Shown: positions 1-7,865 of the stretch, one piece after another
How the letters are laid out: each line of letters starts with the position of its first letter
Position numbering within the stretch: position 1 is the stretch's first letter
Origin: an uncultured bacterium
Lineage (GTDB): Bacteria > Cyanobacteriota > Vampirovibrionia > Gastranaerophilales > Gastranaerophilaceae
Assembly: GCA_902462155.1 (NCBI GenBank)
Contig: CABQAQ010000005.1
Coordinates: 62,001-126,000, forward strand
DNA: 64,000 bases
Reading direction: 5' to 3'
Made by a program: the position numbers and the translations under genes
Notes under the pieces: model-generated
Database searches by the model: none
The model's input: only the letters and a program-made list of their open reading frames with translations
What the model was told of the DNA's origin: nothing

Positions 1-2
1 TT

Positions 3-1172
3 ATTTCGATATATTCTATTGATAATACTCTAAATGTTTTAGGTTTAGAAAATAAAGAAGATTATATTATCTATAACTCAATAGCAAAAACAATATCAAA
101 AATGATAGATGTAGATTCTTGTCATATATACTTAGCAAAAGAAAATACTCATAATACTAAAGATAGTAAAGATATAATACTTGTTGGATCATCATCTGAT
201 CGACCTGAGAAAAGTATTTATGACCTAAATATTGGATTCAATTTAGATGATAATAATCCTATTGTAAAATCATTTACAGAACAGAAGAGCTTAATATTTA
301 ATAATATAGAAAATGATTCCGAATATAAAGTAATAGAGATACAAGAAAATAATATAAAAATGGCCGCATTTATTCCAATGCATAACAATTTGGAATCCGT
401 TGGAGTAATAGTAATTGAAAGAAAGAATGCTGAAGAATTTGAGAATGATTTTTTAAATTTAGTAAAAGTAATCGGTATATTATTTGCGACTTCAATGTAT
501 TTACAGAAGCTTATTAATGAAACAAAAAAAATGATTGATGATACAAATGCGACTGTAATAGAATTACAACATTTAAGAGCACAATTGACAGCTCTTATAG
601 GTGATCTGGGAGTTGAGCAGCAATCTTTTGTAGAATCATTAGCTCAGAGTGTTAATTTAAAGAGTAATTATAATATAAATCACTCACAAGAAGTAGCTAA
701 TTTATCTAAGAAGATATGTATACATCTTGGATTAAATGAGAAGACAACAGATCTTATTTATTATGCAGGTTTATTACAGAACATTGGAAAGATTATTTTA
801 CCAAAGAATTTATTTGCAAAAAATGGAAAACTATCAAAAGAGGAATGGGAATATTTACAGAATCATAGTAATGTAGGTGTAAATTTACTAATGAATATTA
901 ACTTTTTATCCGAAGTGATACCATATATCCATTATAATAAAGAGAGATGGGATGGTCTTGGAAAACCAGAAGGATTAGCAGGAAATAATATACCATTAGG
1001 CTCCAGAATAATAGCAATTGCGGATGCTTATTGTGCATTAACATCTTCTCGTCCACATAGAGAGGCTTTATCAAAAGAAGAAGCTTTAAAGATTATGAAA
1101 CAAGAAGCTAATACAAAATGGGATCCACTTCTTGTTGATACACTTTGTTTTATTCAATTAACTTGTAATTAA
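3..1172 (+). CDS. GAF plus degenerate HD-GYP domain protein, 5'-partial
   Basis: The reading frame is open from the window edge, so the N-terminus is missing; the first in-frame ATG is at 102. The N-terminal part reads as a GAF-like sensor fold. The C-terminal half is an HD-GYP-type domain, with HSQEVANLS, a KERWDGLGKPEGL loop and a DAYCALTSSRPHR stretch in the family order. HD-GYP proteins hydrolyse cyclic di-GMP, but here the metal-binding His-Asp doublet of LLHDIGK is replaced by Gln-Asn (codons 777-782), and the usual HHE is HYNKE. It is therefore probably a non-catalytic sensor or scaffold. The next gene starts 14 bases downstream. The family assignment is firm; lack of activity is inferred. 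Confidence 0.85.
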   Translation: MSIYSIDNTLNVLGLENKEDYIIYNSIAKTISKMIDVDSCHIYLAKENTHNTKDSKDIILVGSSSDRPEKSIYDLNIGFNLDDNNPIVKSFTEQKSLIFNNIENDSEYKVIEIQENNIKMAAFIPMHNNLESVGVIVIERKNAEEFENDFLNLVKVIGILFATSMYLQKLINETKKMIDDTNATVIELQHLRAQLTALIGDLGVEQQSFVESLAQSVNLKSNYNINHSQEVANLSKKICIHLGLNEKTTDLIYYAGLLQNIGKIILPKNLFAKNGKLSKEEWEYLQNHSNVGVNLLMNINFLSEVIPYIHYNKERWDGLGKPEGLAGNNIPLGSRIIAIADAYCALTSSRPHREALSKEEALKIMKQEANTKWDPLLVDTLCFIQLTCN

Positions 1173-1186
1173 ATTTTATTTGCTAT

Positions 1187-1993
1187 ATGAACAGAATATT
1201 AAAAAAATTTATATATTGTCTTATTTTTAGTTTACTATTTCTATCATTTACAGAATACAATTGTATGGCTAAAAGTAAAAGTCCGAAAGTTAAAAAACCA
1301 GCTGTTGTACCTTATGAAACACAAGATGGGTTTATTTTAAAAGGTAAATTTCAATATCCAAAAACTAGTAGTGACCAAAAAGTTAAATATCCTTTAATTA
1401 TTATGCTTCATTCTTTAGGTTATTCTTCTTCTGATTGGGGTAATTTGCCATCATTACTAAAAAATCAGGGGTTTGCCGTATTATCTATTGATCTGAGGGG
1501 ACATGGATTAAGTATATATAATACAAATTTCAAAGTGCATACTTGGCAATATTTATCTAAATCTGATTTTCTTAAGTATCCTGAAGATATTTATGAATAT
1601 TTAGATTATTTTTTCAATAAATCAAAATACCAAAAATTCATAAACAAGGATAAGATAATATTTATAGGCTCTGACATAGGCGCAAATACAAGTATTCTAT
1701 CTACCGAGAAGTTAAAAATAAAACCAAAAGCCTTTGTTTTAATTTCTCCATCTTTAAACTTTAAGAATTTATATATTCCGATTACATTAGCTAATCTGGG
1801 TAATGTTCCTATTTTAGGTATTGCAAGTGTTAAGGATAGATATTCACTTAATGGCTTAAAAGAGGTAAAAAAATATGCTCAAGGGAATTATGATATAAAG
1901 ATCTGTCCTTATGGTCCAATTGGGATGACTATTTTAAAATATAATCCTGACCTTAACAATCAGATAATTAAATGGTGTAACCTACATAAGTAA
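1187..1993 (+). CDS. Secreted alpha/beta-hydrolase-fold protein with altered catalytic residues
   Basis: The 268-residue protein starts with a basic, hydrophobic signal peptide (about residues 1-28), so it is likely exported. The fold is recognisable from LIIMLHSLGYSSSDW (oxyanion region) and VLSIDLRGHGLS, typical of S9/S33-like hydrolases. The nucleophile elbow, normally GxSxG, reads GSDIG (residues 161-165), putting Asp at the nucleophile position. An acid is present near D217 (SVKD), but the expected C-terminal His is not in place (YGPIGM, about 242-247). It is either an Asp-nucleophile enzyme or, more likely, a non-enzymatic relative. No clear Shine-Dalgarno precedes the ATG; it may be coupled to the upstream gene. 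Confidence 0.75.
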   Translation: MNRILKKFIYCLIFSLLFLSFTEYNCMAKSKSPKVKKPAVVPYETQDGFILKGKFQYPKTSSDQKVKYPLIIMLHSLGYSSSDWGNLPSLLKNQGFAVLSIDLRGHGLSIYNTNFKVHTWQYLSKSDFLKYPEDIYEYLDYFFNKSKYQKFINKDKIIFIGSDIGANTSILSTEKLKIKPKAFVLISPSLNFKNLYIPITLANLGNVPILGIASVKDRYSLNGLKEVKKYAQGNYDIKICPYGPIGMTILKYNPDLNNQIIKWCNLHK

Positions 1994-2069
1994 TCTTACT
2001 GGTCGTTTATTTATTAAACTTTAAGGGGTTATTTTTTTTTTGTTTTTATTAGATTTTATTATTTAATTA

Positions 2070-2098
2070 TTGACAAATCAACAGAAAAGTGATATTAA
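2070..2098 (+). promoter_or_regulatory. Sigma-70-type promoter for the perR/rubredoxin/fprA cluster
   Basis: A perfect TTGACA (2070-2075) is followed after 17 bases by TATTAA (2093-2098), close to TATAAT, about 30 bases upstream of the Fur-family start codon. Spacing and position fit a housekeeping promoter. Confidence 0.6.
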
Positions 2099-2107
2099 TA
2101 ATTATTA
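2096..2107. promoter_or_regulatory. Candidate PerR/Fur operator overlapping the -10 region
   Basis: TAATAATTATTA is a perfect 12-base palindrome sitting on the -10/+1 region of the promoter for the Fur-family gene. It resembles the core of known PerR boxes (TTATAATnATTATAA) without matching the full consensus. Autoregulation by the encoded repressor is an inference from position and resemblance. Confidence 0.4.
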
Positions 2108-2127
2108 TCAGATAGAAGAATAGAAAA

Positions 2128-2508
2128 ATGAAATACTCAAAACAAAAAGAAATAATACTAGATGGTCTTATAAATAATGCTGTACATCCGACAGCAGAAT
2201 GTTTATATACAATATTAAAGCCTGAGAACCCTAACTTAAGTTTAGCTACAGTTTATCGTAATTTAAATAAGTTAGCTGATAATAAGATTATAAAAAAGAT
2301 TTCAGGATTAGATACAAGTGAACATTATGACCATAATACATCAGATCATTATCATATGATTTGTGAAAACTGTAAAAAGATTTATGATATTCCTTCAAAT
2401 ATAGCTGCAGATTTAAAATTAGAAGTAGAAAAAATTACGAATCATAAAATTAATAACTATGACATAGTGTTTAAGGGTATTTGTGAAGACTGCAGAAAAG
2501 ATATATAG
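2128..2508 (+). CDS. perR: Fur-family transcriptional regulator, PerR-like
   Basis: At 126 residues with an N-terminal winged helix (LSLATVYRNLNKL) and a C-terminal metal-binding half, it has Fur-family size and layout. Structural zinc ligands are two CxxC pairs (C79/C82 and C119/C122). The regulatory site shows DHYHMIC, and Asp (YDIPS, D87) stands where PerR proteins have Asp and Fur proteins Glu, which favours a peroxide sensor. It heads a cluster of rubredoxin, flavodiiron protein and rubrerythrin, the classic PerR regulon of anaerobes, and a palindrome lies in its own promoter. The family is certain; PerR rather than Fur is likely. Confidence 0.88.
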   Translation: MKYSKQKEIILDGLINNAVHPTAECLYTILKPENPNLSLATVYRNLNKLADNKIIKKISGLDTSEHYDHNTSDHYHMICENCKKIYDIPSNIAADLKLEVEKITNHKINNYDIVFKGICEDCRKDI

Positions 2509-2545
2509 ATAGTAAAAAAAGAGAGATAAGTAAAAGGAGAAAGAA

Positions 2546-2686
2546 ATGAAAAAATATCAATGCGAAATATGTATGTATGTATATGATCCGGAAGAAAATA
2601 ATGGTGTAAGTTTTGAAGATTTACCGGAAGATTATGTATGTCCAGTATGTGCAGTAGGAAAAGAGCATTTTGTAGAAATGGACTAG
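2546..2686 (+). CDS. rub: Rubredoxin
   Basis: This is a 46-residue gene with a good ribosome site (AAAGGAGA) before ATG 2546. It has the rubredoxin iron knuckles CEIC near the N-terminus and CPVC near the C-terminus, plus YVYDPEE and the conserved aromatic positions. It is slightly shorter than typical rubredoxins (about 52) because the middle loop is compact. Rubredoxin passes electrons to flavodiiron proteins and rubrerythrins, which are the next two genes, so the three probably form one oxygen/peroxide reduction chain in the cytoplasm. Confidence 0.93.
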   Translation: MKKYQCEICMYVYDPEENNGVSFEDLPEDYVCPVCAVGKEHFVEMD

Positions 2687-2735
2687 GAGTAAAAAATAAA
2701 AGGCGATCAGAAAGAGAATAGAAGAGAAAATAGAT

Positions 2736-3896
2736 ATGAAAAAAATAACAGAAAAGGTGAGCTATTTTGGATCATATGATACAGATAGGAGATTATTTGA
2801 TCAGTTGGTACCAACACCTGAGGGTACAACATATAATAATTATTTAATAGAAGGTAGCGAAAAAACAGCATTAATAGATACTGTTTACCCACCAAGGGTG
2901 CCTGAACTAATAGAGAAATTAAAAAAACATAATATAAAAATAGATTATATAATAGCCAACCACGGAGAACAGGATCATTCAGGTGGTATACCGAAGTTAT
3001 TAGAATTATATCCGGATGCTTATGTAATTACAAATAAAAATGTAGCAGCAAATATAAATTCTATGCTTAACGTACCTTATGATAAAATAAAAATTATAGA
3101 AGACCAAGAACAGTTAAGTTTAGGAGATAAGACCTTAAGATTTATCTTAGCACCATTTGTACACTGGCCGGATACAATGTTTACATATCTTGAAGAAGAT
3201 AAAATGTTATTTACATGTGATTTTTTAGGTGCACATTATACATCAAGTGATATATTTGCTGATTATACAGATAATTTAATTAAAGCAGCAAGAAGATACT
3301 ACTCAGAAATAATAATGCCTTTTAGATTATTTGCGGCAGATTACGTGAAAAAAGTAAAGGAACTTGACCCAAAGTTTCTATTACCAAGTCACGGACCAAT
3401 ATATAATAAACCGGATTTTATACTTGATTTATATTCAGAATGGACAAGTGATAAAGTAAAACCAATAGTGCTTATCCCTTATGTATCAATGTACGAAAGT
3501 ACAAAAATGATGGTAGATTATCTTGCTAAGAAATTAAAAGAAAAAGGAATGGAGCCAAAAGTATTTGACCTTGTAGGGAACGATCTAGGAGAACTGGCAT
3601 CTGATTTAGTAGATGCATCAACGGTTATTTTAGGTACCTCAATGGTTTTAGCAGGACCACATCCACAATCTGTTTGTGCAGCTTATCTGATAAATATATT
3701 AAGGCCAAAAATTAAAGCATTTGGAATTATAGGATCATATGGTTGGGGTGGCAATTTAAGTGGTGTAATAGACAAGATTATAACTATTATTAAGCCTAAA
3801 AAGCTTGATAATGTAATAATAAAAGGTGTACCTAAAGAAGAGGACTATAAAAAATTAGATACCCTTGTAGAGGAAATAACAAATATTCCCACTTAA
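2736..3896 (+). CDS. fprA: FprA-type flavodiiron protein (O2/NO reductase)
   Basis: The 386-residue protein has an N-terminal metallo-beta-lactamase-like diiron domain followed by a flavodoxin domain, the standard flavodiiron architecture and length. Diiron ligands are visible as NHGEQDHSG, HWPDTMF, CDFLGAHY and LPSHGP. The FMN domain begins near residue 250 (VSMYESTKMM) and includes GSYGWGG. The enzyme reduces oxygen to water (or NO to N2O) with electrons from rubredoxin, encoded immediately upstream. It is probably co-transcribed with perR and rubredoxin, and points to an anaerobe that meets transient oxygen. Confidence 0.95.
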   Translation: MKKITEKVSYFGSYDTDRRLFDQLVPTPEGTTYNNYLIEGSEKTALIDTVYPPRVPELIEKLKKHNIKIDYIIANHGEQDHSGGIPKLLELYPDAYVITNKNVAANINSMLNVPYDKIKIIEDQEQLSLGDKTLRFILAPFVHWPDTMFTYLEEDKMLFTCDFLGAHYTSSDIFADYTDNLIKAARRYYSEIIMPFRLFAADYVKKVKELDPKFLLPSHGPIYNKPDFILDLYSEWTSDKVKPIVLIPYVSMYESTKMMVDYLAKKLKEKGMEPKVFDLVGNDLGELASDLVDASTVILGTSMVLAGPHPQSVCAAYLINILRPKIKAFGIIGSYGWGGNLSGVIDKIITIIKPKKLDNVIIKGVPKEEDYKKLDTLVEEITNIPT

Positions 3897-3950
3897 ATAA
3901 ACAGATTAAGATTTAAATTATTATTCTATTTATGAAAGGTAGAAATAAAA

Positions 3951-4493
3951 ATGAAAAATCTTAAAGGAACACGAACTGAACAGAATTTAAAAGCAGCTTT
4001 TGCCGGTGAATCTCAAGCAAGGAATAAGTATACATTTTATTCTAATATAGCAAAGAAGCAAGGATACGTTCATTTAGCTAAGATACTTGAAGAAACAGCA
4101 AATAATGAAAAGGCTCACGCAAAGATATGGTTTAAACTATTACAAGGAGGTAGTCTTGGAGATACTTTAGAAAATCTTGAAGATGCTTCAAAAAGTGAGA
4201 ACTATGAATGGACAGAAATGTATCCTACATTTGCTAAAGAAGCTAAAGAAGAAGGATTTGATGATATTGCATTTTTATTTTCTGAAGTAGCTAAAATTGA
4301 GAGGTTTCATGACAAAAGATATCTTAAGCTAATGGATGAACTAAAAAACAAAAAAATATTTCATCGAGATACAGAACAGATATGGGAATGTTCAGTCTGT
4401 GGTTATCACGCAATAAATGATTCTGCACCTGAAATATGTCCTGTTTGTAAACATCCACAAGCTTATTTCTTTGTTCAAGATTGTACTGCCTAA
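3951..4493 (+). CDS. rbr: Rubrerythrin
   Basis: The 180-residue protein has the two-domain rubrerythrin layout. An N-terminal four-helix ferritin-like diiron domain carries the Glu and ExxH ligands (FAGESQARNKY, ETANNEKAH, EVAKIERFH). A C-terminal rubredoxin domain has CSVCG and CPVCKH. Rubrerythrins reduce hydrogen peroxide in the cytoplasm using rubredoxin electrons. It closes the perR-rubredoxin-fprA cluster and is followed by a strong hairpin terminator, so the cluster ends here. The start has GAAAGGTAGAAATAAAA upstream, a reasonable ribosome site. Confidence 0.96.
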   Translation: MKNLKGTRTEQNLKAAFAGESQARNKYTFYSNIAKKQGYVHLAKILEETANNEKAHAKIWFKLLQGGSLGDTLENLEDASKSENYEWTEMYPTFAKEAKEEGFDDIAFLFSEVAKIERFHDKRYLKLMDELKNKKIFHRDTEQIWECSVCGYHAINDSAPEICPVCKHPQAYFFVQDCTA

Positions 4494-4521
4494 CTATTTA
4501 ATAATTTATTAATTAATTTTG

Positions 4522-4554
4522 AAATCAGCTAATTTGTTATTAGCTGATTTTTTA
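4522..4554 (+). terminator. Intrinsic terminator after rubrerythrin
   Basis: An 11-bp perfect stem (4522-4532 with 4540-4550, AAATCAGCTAA / TTAGCTGATTT) and 7-base loop are followed by a T run. It ends the oxidative-stress cluster. Confidence 0.85.
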
Positions 4555-4727
4555 TTCTGTATCTGACTCTAAACTAGAGATTTGAATTTCTATGGAAAAT
4601 AAGTTTATTAAATAAGTACTTATTCTATAAGAGTTTTAAATAGCCAAAGTTTATTAGCTTAAGTGGATTATTTAAATTATTTATTTTGATAGAAAATAAT
4701 AAAAGAATAAAAAGGAGGAACATAGAA

Positions 4728-5477
4728 ATGATAAAAGCAAAATCAAAGAGATCAAAAGTGTTTATTTATTTAAGCATAGCAATATTATCCGGAATATTAA
4801 GCGGATCTTTTAATTTAGAAACACAAGCAAGCAGTAGTAGTTATAATAATAATCAAGGAGCATATACAAATTTAGCATCTTGTCCACCTCCTTGTTATCA
4901 AGATTATTCTTCAACAAATAATAAGCCATCAAAAGCTGATAACTATCCTATGGTAATAAAACCTACACAATGTGATCCTTGTAAGACCAGTGTAGAAAAA
5001 TGTAATAATGAATCTTGTAACAAATGTCCAAGCAATAACTGTGAGAAAAAAGGATGTAATCCTTGTAAAGAGAGATGTGACGTAAAAAAAGTTTGTCCTG
5101 ATCTTTCAAAATGCTGGGAAGAAAGGAAAGAAGAAATATATAAATTACTCTGTTTAAATGAGGATCAACTATGTAAAGCTCAAAGATTAGACTGCAAATA
5201 TAAGAAAATTTTTGATGATCTTTTTAAGGAGTTAAAATGTAAAGAAGATAAGTTATGTAGCTTAATAGATAATTGTGCTTGCAAAAGTGAGAAAAAAGAG
5301 TTAAAAGCAGATATTAAAGATCTAAAAAAAGAAATAGAATGGCAAAAAGAAGAACACGATTCAGAATTTATGTGCTTTCTTAATAAATGCCAAAAGAAAC
5401 AATATAAAGAAATAATTAAGACTTGTAAAAAGTCAGCAAAAGAAAGACAAAAAGCAAATTGTAACTGTGGGTCATAA
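4728..5477 (+). CDS. Secreted cysteine-rich protein with Spy/CpxP-like helical region
   Basis: ATG 4728 is chosen because AAGGAGG lies 9 bases upstream; an earlier in-frame ATG at 4686 has no such site. The 249-residue product has a signal peptide (about 1-35, ending near QASS). A Cys-Pro-rich segment follows (CPPPC, CDPC, CNKC, CNPC), then a charged helical region. I count 25 cysteines, many four residues or fewer apart. The helical part (LCLNEDQLCKAQRLD..., repeated heptad-like Lys/Glu) recalls LTxxQ-type periplasmic Spy/CpxP proteins, but this is only a resemblance. Many disulfides are likely, and a VKOR-DsbA oxidase is encoded at 13975. The function is unknown. Confidence 0.8.
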   Translation: MIKAKSKRSKVFIYLSIAILSGILSGSFNLETQASSSSYNNNQGAYTNLASCPPPCYQDYSSTNNKPSKADNYPMVIKPTQCDPCKTSVEKCNNESCNKCPSNNCEKKGCNPCKERCDVKKVCPDLSKCWEERKEEIYKLLCLNEDQLCKAQRLDCKYKKIFDDLFKELKCKEDKLCSLIDNCACKSEKKELKADIKDLKKEIEWQKEEHDSEFMCFLNKCQKKQYKEIIKTCKKSAKERQKANCNCGS

Positions 5478-5550
5478 TACAGATTAAGTAAATAATAATA
5501 TATATAATTTTTTAGCAATTATACTCATTTATCCTTTGACATTTACACAA

Positions 5551-5590
5551 AAAAGCTAACAGAATTTTTAATTATTCTGTTAGTTTTTTA
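5551..5590 (+). terminator. Intrinsic terminator after Cys-rich gene
   Basis: CTAACAGAAT (5556-5565) pairs with ATTCTGTTAG (5574-5583), flanked by A and T runs, with TTTTTT following. Confidence 0.8.
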
Positions 5591-5748
5591 ATTATTTAAT
5601 AAATTATAACAAAGAAAACATCAGCTAGAACAATATTTTAAGTAAAATATTGTTTTTCATTTATTTAAATGGTTTCCTTTTTTGTTATAAACATTAAAAT
5701 AATATCAGAATCGTTTAAAGGTAAAGCGAGAGAGGTTAAAAAAACTTT

Positions 5749-6285
5749 ATGTCATCACTTTTTACAAATGCAATTGCAGGAATATCCAATACATATAGTA
5801 CTCTATCATCAAAGTATACAAATGGAATAACATTAGAGAATTTACTTTCAGCAACTAAAGATACTACAGTAACATCAAATGTAAATACAAGCTTTCTAAA
5901 TTATTTAAAAAGTAATTTTAGCTCAATAGACAAAGACAATGATGGAAAAATCAGCTCAAATGATATATCAAATCTTATGAATAATATAAATAATCAAGGT
6001 ATGACTTATAACGAAATTGCACAATTATGTGCAAATAACGGACTAGGTGATTCCTCTTTATTAAGCACAGTGCTTACATATTTCAATCAAATTGATGCAG
6101 ATAAAGATGGTAAAGTTACAAATTCTGAGATCCAACAATTCAAGACAAAAGCCCAAGCAGAAAAAATTAAAAATGAATACGGCGGATTTAAACCAAGCTC
6201 AATGTCAGTATTTTATGATGATGGATTAAGTAACGAATCTACAAGCATTTTAGACGGATTATATCCTGATGTAAGTTCGCTTTAA
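5749..6285 (+). CDS. EF-hand calcium-binding protein
   Basis: The 178-residue protein has two EF-hand loops: DKDNDGKISSND (about residues 64-75, Asp rather than Glu at position 12) and DADKDGKVTNSE (about 121-132, canonical). Flanking helices fit the helix-loop-helix fold (SFLNYLKSNFSSI, VLTYFNQI). There is no classical signal peptide; the N-terminus is Ser/Thr-rich. The GAGAGG upstream lies about 13 bases from the ATG, an unusually long spacing. The gene stands alone with its own terminator. Calcium binding is well supported by sequence; the cellular role is unknown. Confidence 0.85.
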   Translation: MSSLFTNAIAGISNTYSTLSSKYTNGITLENLLSATKDTTVTSNVNTSFLNYLKSNFSSIDKDNDGKISSNDISNLMNNINNQGMTYNEIAQLCANNGLGDSSLLSTVLTYFNQIDADKDGKVTNSEIQQFKTKAQAEKIKNEYGGFKPSSMSVFYDDGLSNESTSILDGLYPDVSSL

Positions 6286-6319
6286 AATAAGTTCACACTT
6301 TAAAATAAGTTAAAAATTT

Positions 6320-6357
6320 AAAAAATAGTCTTGATATTTTCATTAAGACTATTTTTT
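6320..6357 (+). terminator. Intrinsic terminator after EF-hand gene
   Basis: A 13-bp perfect stem (6320-6332 with 6345-6357) around AATAGTCTT/AAGACTATT ends in six T residues. Confidence 0.85.
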
Positions 6358-6417
6358 ATGTTAGTATTAATCCGTGTATAAATAATATATTTAGTAAAAT
6401 AGAAATGCGAAAGTAAA

Positions 6418-7773
6418 ATGAATAAAAAAGAAGAATTAATAAAAGATGACTTTAAATATATATGGCATCCATTTACACAAATGAAAGATTTTGAAACTGA
6501 AAATCCAATAATAATAAAAAAAGGTAAGGGAGTATATATTTGGGATATAGATGGGAATAAATATATAGATAGCGTATCATCTTGGTGGACAAATACTCTA
6601 GGACATTGCAATAAAAGATTAAACAAAGCATTGAAAGAACAAGCTAATACTATTGAACACGTTATTTTTGCAGGATTTACACACGAAAAAGCTATAGAAT
6701 TATCAAAAGAATTATGCAAACTAACAAGCGATAATTTAACAAAAGTATTTTTCTCAGATAATGGTTCAACCGCAGTAGAAGTAGCCTTAAAAATGGCATA
6801 TCAATATTGTCTTCAAAAAGGTGAAGGACAAAAAACAAAATTTGTAGCTTTAAAAAATTCCTACCACGGAGATACTTTAGGTGCTGTTTCTGTAGGTGGT
6901 GTTGATTTATACCATAAACTTTATAAACCACTACTATTTGATATTTATCAAGCAGAAAGTCCTTATTGTTATAGATGTCCTTGTAATTGTAATAAAGATA
7001 ATTGTAATATAGAATGCCTAAATTCAGTAGAAGAACTGTTTAAATTACATAAAAACGAAATAGCCGGTATAATAATCGAACCTATGATTCAAGCAGCCGG
7101 AGGAATGATAATTTATAAAGCAGAATATTTATCAAGATTACGTAAACTATGCGATAAGTATAATATATTACTTATTGATGATGAAGTAGCCATGGGATTT
7201 GGCCGAACAGGTAAAATGTTTGCCTATGAGCACGCAGATATAAAACCTGATATAATCTGTTTAGCAAAAGGTATAACAGGAGGTTATATGCCTTTATCTG
7301 TTACTATCTGTACTGATGAAATATATAATGCCTTTTATGACGATTATGAAAAATGTAAGACTTTTTTTCACGGCCACAGTTATACAGCCAATCCGCTTGC
7401 TTGCGCTGTTGCCGTTGAGAATCTGAAAATACATAAAGAAAAAAATATTCTTAAAAGTGTTCAAGAAAAGTCTATAATTTTAAAACAAGAAATGGAAAAG
7501 TTTAAAGAACTCAATTTTGTAGGTGATATAAGATCTTTAGGCTTAATAGGAGCTATTGAATTAGTAAAAAATAAAAAAACTAAAGAACTATTCCCTTTTA
7601 ATCTACGTATAGGCGACCTTATTTATAAAGAAGCTTTAAAATATGGCGTAATTTTAAGACCACTAGGACATATTACTTATTTTTTACCTCCATTAATTAT
7701 TTCAGAAAAAGAAATAAAACAAATGGTTAATGCTGCTTATAAAAGTATTAAAAATGTTACAGAAAATCTATAA
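6418..7773 (+). CDS. bioA: Adenosylmethionine-8-amino-7-oxononanoate aminotransferase
   Basis: The 451-residue class III PLP aminotransferase is diagnosed as BioA by WHPFTQMKDFE near the N-terminus and SVSSWWTNTLGH, which are substrate-pocket signatures of this family. PLP contacts include SYHGDTLGAVSVGG, DDEVAMGFGRTG, and the Schiff-base lysine in CLAKGITGGYMPL. A cysteine-rich insert (YCYRCPCNCNKDNC) lies near residue 185, a region where some bacterial BioA proteins also carry cysteines. It makes 7,8-diaminononanoate in biotin synthesis. No other bio gene is in the window, so it is a detached pathway member here. The ribosome site is weak (GAAAG). Confidence 0.95.
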   Translation: MNKKEELIKDDFKYIWHPFTQMKDFETENPIIIKKGKGVYIWDIDGNKYIDSVSSWWTNTLGHCNKRLNKALKEQANTIEHVIFAGFTHEKAIELSKELCKLTSDNLTKVFFSDNGSTAVEVALKMAYQYCLQKGEGQKTKFVALKNSYHGDTLGAVSVGGVDLYHKLYKPLLFDIYQAESPYCYRCPCNCNKDNCNIECLNSVEELFKLHKNEIAGIIIEPMIQAAGGMIIYKAEYLSRLRKLCDKYNILLIDDEVAMGFGRTGKMFAYEHADIKPDIICLAKGITGGYMPLSVTICTDEIYNAFYDDYEKCKTFFHGHSYTANPLACAVAVENLKIHKEKNILKSVQEKSIILKQEMEKFKELNFVGDIRSLGLIGAIELVKNKKTKELFPFNLRIGDLIYKEALKYGVILRPLGHITYFLPPLIISEKEIKQMVNAAYKSIKNVTENL

Positions 7774-7782
7774 TTAGATAAT

Positions 7783-7819
7783 CTTATTAGCTTAATTAAA
7801 TATTAATTAAGCTAATAAG
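7783..7819 (+). terminator. Long perfect hairpin between convergent bioA and hemW
   Basis: A 17-bp perfect inverted repeat (7783-7799 with 7803-7819) leaves only three bases between arms and is followed by TCTTTTATTTT. It lies between two convergent genes and may act on both strands, better on the plus strand. Confidence 0.8.
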
Positions 7820-7865
7820 TCTTTTATTTTAAAAAAAATAATATTGCAAAAAATAGTTATTTTAC

